The notes under the pieces were generated by a model that saw only the letters and a list, made by a program, of their open reading frames with translations, did no database searches and had not been told where the DNA came from. A stretch of 5,319 nt of DNA from NCBI GenBank assembly GCA_030596245.1, contig JAUVKN010000287.1, positions 1-5,319 of the forward strand. Reading direction: 5' to 3'. This document shows positions 1 to 5,319 of the stretch, one piece after another (position 1 is the stretch's first letter; each line of letters starts with the position of its first letter). A program made the position numbers and the translations under genes. This DNA is from Bacteroidia bacterium (GTDB lineage Bacteria > Bacteroidota > Bacteroidia > Bacteroidales > GCA-2748055).

Positions 1-208
1 TGATTTTCTTGAAAAAGCCACCTGGACCTTGGGTGCAGCACTGATTGTTTTTAGCCTTCTGGCCGGAATTACCGTTCCCAAAGCGGGTGAAGCTGACAAT
101 TCGCGTTTGCAGGGTCAGTTCGATGAGACCATGATGGATCAGCCCTCACAAACCATTGAATTACCCGAATCATTTGGCACAGAGCCGGTTGAGGGTGGTG
201 AGGAGTAA
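1..208 (+). CDS. secG: Preprotein translocase subunit SecG, C-terminal part (5' truncated by window edge)
   Basis: The frame is open from the left edge (first full codon at base 2) to a TAA at 206-208, giving 68 visible residues. They begin DFLEKATWTLGAALIVFSLL, which is one hydrophobic membrane-spanning segment (visible residues about 8-25). A hydrophilic, acidic tail follows, ending EPVEGGEE. The FLEKATW motif just before the last transmembrane helix, followed by an acidic tail, is typical of SecG from Bacteroidota. The position immediately upstream of groES-groEL also fits that phylum. SecG is the small accessory subunit of the SecYEG channel in the inner membrane and assists SecA-driven protein export. 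The first transmembrane helix and the start codon lie outside the window. The family call rests on one helix, the motif and the context, so it is good but not certain. A strong terminator 26 nt after the stop separates it from groES. Confidence 0.82.
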   Translation, partial: DFLEKATWTLGAALIVFSLLAGITVPKAGEADNSRLQGQFDETMMDQPSQTIELPESFGTEPVEGGEE

Positions 209-234
209 GTAGACAGAAAAATATTTCCAGAATG

Positions 235-273
235 AAAAGTGTCAGTATGTCATATTACTGACACTTTTTTTTT
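235..273 (+). terminator. Intrinsic terminator downstream of secG
   Basis: A perfect 13-bp inverted repeat (AAAAGTGTCAGTA at 235-247, TACTGACACTTTT at 256-268) encloses an 8-nt loop. It runs into nine consecutive T residues (265-273). This is a textbook Rho-independent terminator and should end the secG transcript before groES. The arms also contain TGTCA/TGACA half-sites, so a second role as a protein-binding palindrome for the downstream groES promoter is possible but is inference only. Confidence 0.88.
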
Positions 274-283
274 GTTTCACCCC

Positions 284-301
284 TTTGGCACAAATTATGA
301 T
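284..301 (+). promoter_or_regulatory. Candidate groES-groEL promoter element (sigma-54-like)
   Basis: The stretch contains TTTGGCAC (284-291) followed by ATGAT (297-301). TGGCAC-N5-ATGAT resembles the sigma-54 -24/-12 consensus TGGCAC-N5-TTGCW. The GG doublet is followed by the usual 10-nt gap, but GA replaces the expected GC at -12. TTTG at 284-287 could instead be a Bacteroidota -33 element, but no TAnnTTTG box lies 19-21 nt downstream; the nearest TTTG (316-319) is too far away. No CIRCE-type operator (TTAGCACTC and its inverted copy) is present. A promoter somewhere in 274-348 is expected, because a terminator precedes it. The exact element is uncertain. Confidence 0.35.
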
Positions 302-328
302 AAAGAGAAAGCGATTTTGATAATGTCG

Positions 329-338
329 AACCAATAAA
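329..338 (+). repeat. Leader repeat copy 1 upstream of groES
   Basis: The 10-mer AACCAATAAA begins 20 nt before the groES ATG. It recurs exactly at 633-642, beginning 21 nt before the groEL ATG. It may be an A-rich translation-initiation element, as neither gene has a Shine-Dalgarno sequence. The function is inference. Confidence 0.5.
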
Positions 339-348
339 TGTTAAGAAA

Positions 349-630
349 ATGGCAGAACTTAAAGGTAAAGTCCTTGCAGGTAAAATTCTTGTGAAGCCTT
401 CAGAGGCTGATGCAACAACTGCTAGCGGAATTATTATTCCCGAAACAGCGAAGGAGAAACCACAGCATGGAAAAGTGATAATGGTCGGAGCCGATAAAAA
501 AGACGAACCCATGGAAATTAAAGTGGGTGATCAGGTTCTTTATGGAAAATTTGCCGGTCAGGAATTAACCATTGATGAAGAAGATTATCTTCTTATTTCA
601 CAGAGTGATGTTTTATTCATTTCAAAGTAA
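349..630 (+). CDS. groES: Co-chaperonin GroES (10 kDa chaperonin)
   Basis: The product has 93 residues, close to the usual 94-97 for GroES. It forms the heptameric lid that caps the GroEL chamber in the cytoplasm during ATP-driven folding. The N-terminal strand reads LAGKILVKP. The mobile loop follows at about residues 17-33 and contains GIIIP, the hydrophobic tripeptide that docks on the GroEL apical domain. The roof and core region contains GDQVLYGKFAGQE, corresponding to the conserved VLYSKYAGTE-type segment. The C-terminal strand reads YLLISQSDVLFIS. The ATG at 349 gives the canonical N-terminus and is preceded by A-rich sequence without a Shine-Dalgarno motif, as is common in Bacteroidota. 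It is the first gene of a bicistron with groEL, 23 nt away. No terminator lies between them, so co-transcription is expected. Confidence 0.97.
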   Translation: MAELKGKVLAGKILVKPSEADATTASGIIIPETAKEKPQHGKVIMVGADKKDEPMEIKVGDQVLYGKFAGQELTIDEEDYLLISQSDVLFISK

Positions 631-632
631 GT

Positions 633-642
633 AACCAATAAA
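633..642 (+). repeat. Leader repeat copy 2 upstream of groEL
   Basis: This is a second exact copy of AACCAATAAA. It lies in the 23-nt groES-groEL spacer, starts two bases after the groES stop codon and 21 nt before the groEL ATG. In both genes it is followed by an A-rich run and then ATGGCA. See the copy at 329-338. Confidence 0.5.
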
Positions 643-653
643 AAGCATAAAAA

Positions 654-2285
654 ATGGCAAAAGAGATCAAATTTGACATGGAAGCCCGCGATCAGCTGAA
701 AAGCGGTATCGATCAGTTGGCTAACGCTGTCAAGGTAACACTGGGACCCAGGGGTCGCAATGTAATAATTGAAAAGAAATTTGGTGCCCCGCAAGTCACC
801 AAGGATGGTGTAACTGTTGCAAAAGAGGTGGATCTTGAAGATCCTATTGAAAATGTGGGTGCCCAGATGTTAAAGGAAGTTGCTTCCAAAACCAATGATG
901 ATGCAGGTGACGGTACCACTACTGCTACTATTCTTGCCCAGTCCATCATACAGGTGGGTCTGAAAAACGTAACTGCAGGAGCCAATCCAATGGATCTTAA
1001 AAGAGGTGTCGATAAAGCTGTGGCCGAGGTTGTAAAAAACCTTAAGAGCCAGTCACAGGAAGTTGGGGACGACACCCAGAAGATAGAGCAGGTGGCTGCC
1101 ATTTCTGCCAATAATGAAACTTCCATCGGTGCACTTATCGCCGAGGCCATGTCAAAGGTGAAGAAAGAGGGTGTGATCACCATTGAAGAGTCAAAATCCT
1201 CCGACACTTACGTGGATGTGGTTGAAGGTATGCAATTCGACCGTGGATACATCTCCCCCTACTTCGTGACCGATACCGAAAAAATGGAAGCTATACTTGA
1301 GCATCCATATATCCTGATCCATGACAAGAAGATCTCCACCATGAAGGACCTTCTTCCCATTCTTGAAGCTACTGCTCAGAGTGGTCGTCCGCTGATGATC
1401 ATTGCTGAAGATGTGGATGCAGAAGCACTGGCTACACTGGTGGTCAACAAACTTCGCGGATCGCTGAAGATCGCTGCTGTAAAGGCTCCCGGTTTTGGTG
1501 ACAGGCGTAAAGAGATGTTGGAAGACATTGCCATCCTTACCGGAGGTACTGTGATTTCTGAAGAGAAAGGACTGAAACTTGAAGGTGCTGAACTGGAGAT
1601 GCTGGGAGATGCAGAAAAGATTTCCATTGACAAGGAAAATACGATCATTGTAAACGGTGGTGGCGAAAAAGCCATGATCGAAGCCAGGGTTGGACAGATC
1701 AAAAAGCAGATCGAAAACACTACTTCTGATTATGACCGTGAGAAACTTCAGGAACGTCTGGCCAAATTGGCCGGTGGTGTTGCTGTCATTTACGTGGGTG
1801 CTGCTTCAGAGGTGGAGATGAAATCCAAGAAGGATATGTTTGATGATGCACTCAGCGCAACGCGCGCTGCGGTTGAAGAAGGCATCATTCCCGGTGGTGG
1901 AGTAGCCTATTTGCGTGCCATTGAGAAGCTCGAGAAATTCACAGGTGCCAATGAAGATGAAAATACTGGTATTGCAATCATCAGAAGGGCTCTTGAAGAG
2001 CCACTGCGCCAGATCGTCGAGAACGCCGGTCTTGAAGGATCCGTGGTTGTGAAGATTATCGGTGACGGAAAAGGTGATTACGGATACAATGCATACACTG
2101 AGAAGTTCGAGAACCTGCTTGCAGCTGGAGTGATCGATCCTACCAAAGTGGCCCGCATTGCCCTGGAAAATGCCGCTTCCATTGCTGGTATGTTCCTCAC
2201 TACCGAATGTGCCATCGTTGACATTCCCGAACCCGAGCCTCCAATGCCTGCTGGCGGACCAGGTGGTGGAATGGGCATGATGTAG
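654..2285 (+). CDS. groEL: Chaperonin GroEL (60 kDa chaperonin, Cpn60)
   Basis: The product has 543 residues, full length for group I chaperonins (about 540-548). It is the cytoplasmic tetradecameric folding machine that works with GroES. The equatorial domain occupies about residues 1-133 and 408-543, the intermediate domain about 134-190 and 376-408, and the apical domain about 190-375. ATP-site motifs are intact: TLGPRGRN (29-36), TKDG with Asp51, GDGTTT with Asp86, and Asp398 in DDALSATR, the equivalents of the nucleotide-site and catalytic aspartates of E. coli GroEL. The Cpn60 signature AAVEEGIIPGGG lies at 405-416. The tail ends PMPAGGPGGGMGMM, the Gly/Met-rich C-terminus that projects into the cavity. 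The ATG at 654 gives the standard MAKEIKF start. The gene is second in the groES-groEL operon and ends at TAG, 25 nt before an intrinsic terminator. No frameshift or unusual residue was seen. Confidence 0.98.
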   Translation: MAKEIKFDMEARDQLKSGIDQLANAVKVTLGPRGRNVIIEKKFGAPQVTKDGVTVAKEVDLEDPIENVGAQMLKEVASKTNDDAGDGTTTATILAQSIIQVGLKNVTAGANPMDLKRGVDKAVAEVVKNLKSQSQEVGDDTQKIEQVAAISANNETSIGALIAEAMSKVKKEGVITIEESKSSDTYVDVVEGMQFDRGYISPYFVTDTEKMEAILEHPYILIHDKKISTMKDLLPILEATAQSGRPLMIIAEDVDAEALATLVVNKLRGSLKIAAVKAPGFGDRRKEMLEDIAILTGGTVISEEKGLKLEGAELEMLGDAEKISIDKENTIIVNGGGEKAMIEARVGQIKKQIENTTSDYDREKLQERLAKLAGGVAVIYVGAASEVEMKSKKDMFDDALSATRAAVEEGIIPGGGVAYLRAIEKLEKFTGANEDENTGIAIIRRALEEPLRQIVENAGLEGSVVVKIIGDGKGDYGYNAYTEKFENLLAAGVIDPTKVARIALENAASIAGMFLTTECAIVDIPEPEPPMPAGGPGGGMGMM

Positions 2286-2310
2286 CATTTAATATATCTA
2301 CATATATTTC

Positions 2311-2344
2311 AAGAGGTTGTTCTTTCGGGAGCAGCCTCTTTTTT
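2311..2344 (+). terminator. Intrinsic terminator of the groES-groEL operon
   Basis: AAGAGGTTGTTC (2311-2322) pairs with GAGCAGCCTCTT (2329-2340) over 12 bp, including two G-U wobbles. The 6-nt loop TTTCGG contains a TTCG core. A run of six T residues (2339-2344) follows. It lies 25 nt after the groEL stop and should end the chaperonin transcript. Confidence 0.88.
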
Positions 2345-2404
2345 ACACTATTAAGGGAAATTCTTAATGCTTGAGAGCTCCATACATTTATCCCGGAGAA
2401 TCCC

Positions 2405-2412
2405 TATCTTTG
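2405..2412 (+). promoter_or_regulatory. Bacteroidota-type -7 promoter box for lepA
   Basis: TATCTTTG at 2405-2412 matches the TAnnTTTG -7 consensus of the primary sigma factor of Bacteroidota exactly. It sits 25 nt before the lepA ATG, after the groEL terminator, so it implies a short leader and separate transcription of lepA. A matching -33 TTTG at the usual 19-21 nt spacing is not visible; the equivalent region (about 2380-2386) reads as a non-consensus A/T-rich stretch. The -7 assignment is therefore fairly confident, while promoter strength is unknown. Confidence 0.68.
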
Positions 2413-2437
2413 TGCTCGAAAAATCGGAATTATTCTT

Positions 2438-4225
2438 ATGGACCAGCTACGTAATTTCTGCATTATTGCCCACATCGATCACGGGAAAAGTACCCTGGCC
2501 GACCGATTATTGATCAAGACCAACACCCTGAATGAACGGGATTTTCAGGACCAGGTACTTGATGATATGGAGCTGGAGCGTGAACGCGGAATTACCATCA
2601 AGAGTCATGCGATCCAGATGGTTCATGAATTTGAAGGCAAGAGCTATACCCTGAACCTGATCGATACACCGGGCCATGTGGATTTTTCTTACGAGGTGAG
2701 TAGATCCATTGCTGCCTGTGAAGGCGCTTTGCTTATCGTCGATGCAACCCAGGGGATCCAGGCACAGACCATCTCAAATCTTTATAAGGCCATCGAGCAG
2801 GACCTGGAAATCATCCCGGTTCTGAATAAGATGGACATGGAGAGTGCCATGCCCGAGGAGGTGAAGGACCAGATCGTCGATCTGGTCGGTTGTGAACGTG
2901 AAGAGATCATAGAGGCCAGCGGCAAGACCGGTCTGGGAGCCGATGAGATCCTTGAAGCAATCATCCAGCGTATCCCGGCTCCCGAGGGTGATCCAAAAGC
3001 TCCGCTTCAGGCGCTTATTTTCGATTCAGTATTTAACTCTTACAGGGGAATATTTGCCTACTTCAGGATTATTAACGGTACCATCAGGAAGGGTGAAATG
3101 GTAAAATTTTTTGCCTCCGGAAAAGAGTACGATGCAGATGAGATAGGGGTGCTTAAGCTGGGAACAGAACCGAAGGAGGAGTTATTGGCCGGTGATGTGG
3201 GATACATCATCTCCGGTATCAAAACCTCCAAGGAGGTGAAGGTAGGGGATACCATTACCCATGTAGATCGCCCCTGTGATAAGGCCATAGATGGGTTTGA
3301 GGATGTTAAACCCATGGTGTTTGCCGGACTATACCCGGTGGATGCCGACGATTATGAGGACCTGAGGACTTCCATTGAGAAACTTCAGTTAAATGATGCA
3401 TCACTTACGTTCATCCCCGAGTCTTCTGCGGCGCTGGGGTTTGGATTCCGTTGTGGATTTTTGGGATTGCTCCATATGGAGATCATACAGGAACGACTCG
3501 ACCGGGAATTCAACATGGATGTGATCACAACGGTACCCAATGTATCATTCAAAGTGCTCTCTACCAAAGGAGAGGTGATTGAGGTACATAATCCATCCGG
3601 ATTACCGGTTGTTACGGCCATAGACCATATTGAAGAGCCTTACATTTTTGCCCAGGTAATTTCCCAGGCCGATTTTGTGGGTCCCATCATGAAGTTGTGC
3701 CTGGATAAGCGGGGCACTTTGAAAAACCAGGTGTACCTGACCAGCAACCGGGTAGAACTAACCTTTGAAATGCCCCTGGCCGAGATTGTTTTCGATTTCT
3801 ATGACAGGCTGAAGAGTATTTCCAAGGGCTATGCTTCCTTCGATTATCATCCGCATGGTTACCAGAAGGCCGATTTGGTGAAACTGGATATCCTGCTGAA
3901 CGGAGAGATGGTGGATGCGCTTTCAACACTGATTCACCGATCCAATGCCTATGATTTCGGACGCAGGATCTGTGTGAAGCTAAAAGAACTGATTCCCCGG
4001 CAGCAATACGAGGTGGCCATTCAGGCTGCCATTGGAGCTAAGGTAATTGCACGGGAAACAGTGAAGGCTGTTCGGAAAGATGTTACCGCCAAATGCTATG
4101 GGGGCGACATCACCCGAAAACGAAAATTGCTGGAAAAACAGAAAAAAGGAAAGAAAAGAATGCGACAGGTGGGGAATATTGAAGTGCCCCAGTCCGCCTT
4201 CATGGCAGTGCTCAAGCTTGATTAG
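2438..4225 (+). CDS. lepA: Elongation factor 4 (LepA), ribosome-associated translational GTPase
   Basis: The product has 595 residues, close to the 599 of E. coli LepA. LepA is a GTPase that binds the ribosome; back-translocation and roles in initiation or 30S assembly have been proposed for it. All G motifs are visible: G1 AHIDHGKST (11-19), G2 within RERGITIKS (48-56), G3 DTPGH (76-80), G4 NKMD (130-133) and G5 SGK (161-163). The beta-barrel domain II starts near PLQALIFDS (189-197). Domain III contains ALGFGFRCGFLGLLHMEIIQ (332-351). An EF-G domain V-like region spans about 395-480. The LepA-specific C-terminal domain (about 489-595) contains AKCYGGDITRKRK and GNIEVPQSAF, which separates it from EF-G, TypA and EF-Tu. 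The ATG at 2438 gives the conserved start MDQLRNFCIIAHIDHGKST; no strong Shine-Dalgarno precedes it. The gene appears to be monocistronic and its stop lies 5 nt from that of the convergent response regulator gene. Confidence 0.97.
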   Translation: MDQLRNFCIIAHIDHGKSTLADRLLIKTNTLNERDFQDQVLDDMELERERGITIKSHAIQMVHEFEGKSYTLNLIDTPGHVDFSYEVSRSIAACEGALLIVDATQGIQAQTISNLYKAIEQDLEIIPVLNKMDMESAMPEEVKDQIVDLVGCEREEIIEASGKTGLGADEILEAIIQRIPAPEGDPKAPLQALIFDSVFNSYRGIFAYFRIINGTIRKGEMVKFFASGKEYDADEIGVLKLGTEPKEELLAGDVGYIISGIKTSKEVKVGDTITHVDRPCDKAIDGFEDVKPMVFAGLYPVDADDYEDLRTSIEKLQLNDASLTFIPESSAALGFGFRCGFLGLLHMEIIQERLDREFNMDVITTVPNVSFKVLSTKGEVIEVHNPSGLPVVTAIDHIEEPYIFAQVISQADFVGPIMKLCLDKRGTLKNQVYLTSNRVELTFEMPLAEIVFDFYDRLKSISKGYASFDYHPHGYQKADLVKLDILLNGEMVDALSTLIHRSNAYDFGRRICVKLKELIPRQQYEVAIQAAIGAKVIARETVKAVRKDVTAKCYGGDITRKRKLLEKQKKGKKRMRQVGNIEVPQSAFMAVLKLD

Positions 4226-4230
4226 AAACC

Positions 4231-4929
4231 TTAAGTTTCATCCACCACCAATTTATATCCCTTGCCGTGTACATTGATTATCTGTACCTTGGAGTCTGGC
4301 TTCAGGTATTTTCGCAATTTAGTGATGTATACATCCATGCTTCTGGCGTTAAAGTAATTGTCGTCCATCCAGATGGCTTTAAGCGCAAAATTCCTCTCAA
4401 GCACCTGATTCATATTGTTGCATAGAAGTTTCAGCAGATCGGACTCTTTGGTAGTCAGTTTCTGTTGGGTACCTGTACCGGTGAGCAACTGCTTTTGGGT
4501 ATCAAACGTAAAAGTGCTTATTTCCCACTGGTTTTTATCTCCGCCCCGGGTACCCTTTGTTCTTCTGAGGATCGCTTCAATTCTGAAGAGTAGTTCTTCC
4601 ATACTAAAGGGTTTGGTGATGTAGTCATCTGCACCAAGGGAGAAACCCTCCAGCACATCTTCCTTCATGGATTTGGCAGTTAAAAAAATAATCGGGATCT
4701 CGCTGTTGAGGATGCGGATCTCCGATGCCAGTGTGAATCCATCTTTGACCGGCATCATTACATCCAGAAGACAGAGATCGTAATGGAACTGTTCAAAGTG
4801 TCTGAAGGCCTTTTCACCATTGGTTACCCAATCGGCCTCATAGTTTTTTGCCTGGAGGTATTCCTGGAGTAGTGATCCCAGGTTTTCATCATCCTCGGCC
4901 AGTAATATCCTGTGCTTGATTTCATTCAT
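4231..4929 (-). CDS. rprY: OmpR/PhoB-family response regulator, RprY-like
   Basis: The product has 232 residues, normal for an OmpR/PhoB-type two-domain transcription regulator. The receiver domain (about 7-122) has the acidic pocket EDD (12-14), phosphoacceptor Asp56 in LLDVMMP, Thr84 in FLTAK and Lys106 in YITKPFS; all switch residues are intact. The winged-helix DNA-binding domain (about 135-228) includes KLTTKESDLLKLL, the recognition-helix region NYFNARSMDVYITKLRKYL, and the wing sequence INVHGKGYKL. The wording KDGFTLASEIR, GADDYITKPFSMEELLFRIE and DDNYFNARSMDVYITKLRK closely matches remembered RprY proteins of Bacteroides, so that symbol is used; orthology should be confirmed. The ATG at 4929 lies 14 nt after the stop of the upstream histidine kinase gene, with a weak CTGGA just before it. 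Co-transcription and partnership with that kinase are expected. The target genes cannot be read from this window. Confidence 0.92.
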   Translation of the reverse strand: MNEIKHRILLAEDDENLGSLLQEYLQAKNYEADWVTNGEKAFRHFEQFHYDLCLLDVMMPVKDGFTLASEIRILNSEIPIIFLTAKSMKEDVLEGFSLGADDYITKPFSMEELLFRIEAILRRTKGTRGGDKNQWEISTFTFDTQKQLLTGTGTQQKLTTKESDLLKLLCNNMNQVLERNFALKAIWMDDNYFNARSMDVYITKLRKYLKPDSKVQIINVHGKGYKLVVDET

Positions 4930-4943
4930 TTTCCAGAGTACAG

Positions 4944-5319
4944 TTATTCTACCCGCAAAGGTAGGTGAATATCGAATTGGGAACCTTTGTTGGGTTCACT
5001 TTTTAATGTGATGAAGCCATGATGCTGCTCAATAATCAGTTTTACATAGCTGAGGCCAAGACCGAACCCTTTCACATTGTGGACGTTACCGGTAGGCACC
5101 CTGTAAAATTTGTCGAAGATTCGCTTTTGGTCCTCTTTGCTGATACCGATGCCATTATCGGCTACGGAGACCACAAGGGAGCCATTCTCTGTCCGGGTAG
5201 CGAGATGTATTTCGGGCTTACGGCTGGTATATTTCATGGCATTTTCGATGAGGTTGGAGACCACGTTTGTAATATGCATATAGTCTCCTTCAATAACCGC
5301 ATCCTCTGCTTCCGGAAGA
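4944..5319 (-). CDS. rprX: Sensor histidine kinase, C-terminal ATPase domain (5' truncated by window edge), RprX-like
   Basis: The frame stays open from the TAA at 4944-4946 to the right edge, with 124 visible residues; the true start lies outside the window. The internal ATG at 5279 is not the start, because kinase-like sequence (DAVIEGDY) continues upstream of it in frame. The visible part is the HATPase_c domain. It has an N box NLIENAMKY (visible residues 22-30), G1 box DNGIGI (54-59), F box region IFDKFYRVPTG (67-77), G2 box GFGLGL (84-89), and a final GSQFDIHLPL strand. These bind ATP for autophosphorylation of a histidine upstream, not seen here. The phrase FYRVPTGNVHNVKGFGLGL is characteristic of RprX-like kinases of Bacteroidota. 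The sensor, membrane and dimerisation domains are missing from the window. The gene lies 14 nt upstream of the response regulator gene, so the two form a kinase-regulator operon on the minus strand. Confidence 0.9.
   Translation of the reverse strand, partial: LPEAEDAVIEGDYMHITNVVSNLIENAMKYTSRKPEIHLATRTENGSLVVSVADNGIGISKEDQKRIFDKFYRVPTGNVHNVKGFGLGLSYVKLIIEQHHGFITLKSEPNKGSQFDIHLPLRVE

Noticed and set aside
204..211. Shared AGTAAGTA at the secG stop and again at the groES stop (626-633)
   Set aside because: It is only 8 nt and consists largely of the TAA stop and its near context. It is probably chance or common stop-codon context.
274..348. CIRCE/HrcA operator upstream of groES
   Set aside because: No TTAGCACTC or GAGTGCTAA half-site is present in the region.
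255..512. Minus-strand open frame opposite groES
   Set aside because: It overlaps the terminator and the groES start, has no family resemblance, and is explained by the groES coding sequence on the other strand.
713..1207. Long open frame on the minus strand inside groEL (164 codons), with others at 1376-1720 and 1806-2288
   Set aside because: They lie fully antisense to an unmistakable groEL, have low-complexity Ser/Thr-rich translations with no recognisable motif, and lack their own signals. They are codon-bias shadows of the real gene.
4225..4239. Bidirectional terminator between lepA and the regulator gene
   Set aside because: The inverted repeat is only 5 bp with an A/T-rich loop and no T-run on either side. 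It is too weak to call as an intrinsic terminator.
4080..4277. Small plus-strand frame crossing the lepA/regulator junction
   Set aside because: It lies out of frame inside the conserved LepA C-terminal domain and continues antisense to the regulator gene; no motif supports it.
4944..5279. Treating the ATG at 5279 as the true start of a small stand-alone ATPase-domain protein
   Set aside because: The frame continues upstream to the window edge with kinase-like sequence (DAVIEGDY), and this ATG falls just before the N box. It is a truncated full-length histidine kinase.

Overview
The window looks like ordinary housekeeping chromosome from a member of the Bacteroidota, probably a Bacteroidales/Marinilabiliales-type organism. 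Evidence for this includes a SecG tail directly followed by groES-groEL. A TAnnTTTG-type -7 promoter element (TATCTTTG) lies just upstream of lepA. Start codons have A-rich leaders instead of Shine-Dalgarno sequences. The two-component pair closely resembles RprX/RprY of Bacteroides. No tRNA, rRNA, insertion sequence, CRISPR or phage feature was seen.

Layout: positions 1-208 carry the C-terminal end of a SecG-like translocase subunit (+ strand), closed by a strong intrinsic terminator at 235-273. The groES (349-630) and groEL (654-2285) chaperonin genes follow as a bicistron with a 23-nt spacer, and it ends in a second intrinsic terminator at 2311-2344. After a 152-nt intergenic region, lepA (2438-4225, elongation factor 4) is read from what is probably its own promoter. 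On the minus strand, the 3' end of a sensor histidine kinase gene (4944-5319, entering from the right edge) lies 14 nt upstream of an OmpR-type response regulator gene (4231-4929). That regulator gene converges on lepA with only 5 nt between the stop codons.

Functionally, the genes cover protein export (SecG), protein folding (GroES/GroEL), translation under stress (LepA) and envelope or stress signalling (the histidine kinase and response regulator). They are independent transcription units and not one dedicated system. I found no convincing undescribed system. The points most worth a second look are small regulatory ones. A 10-nt leader element recurs at almost the same distance before groES and groEL. 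A sigma-54-like element lies upstream of groES, below a hairpin that carries repeated TGTCA/TGACA half-sites. The lepA/regulator convergence has no visible terminator.
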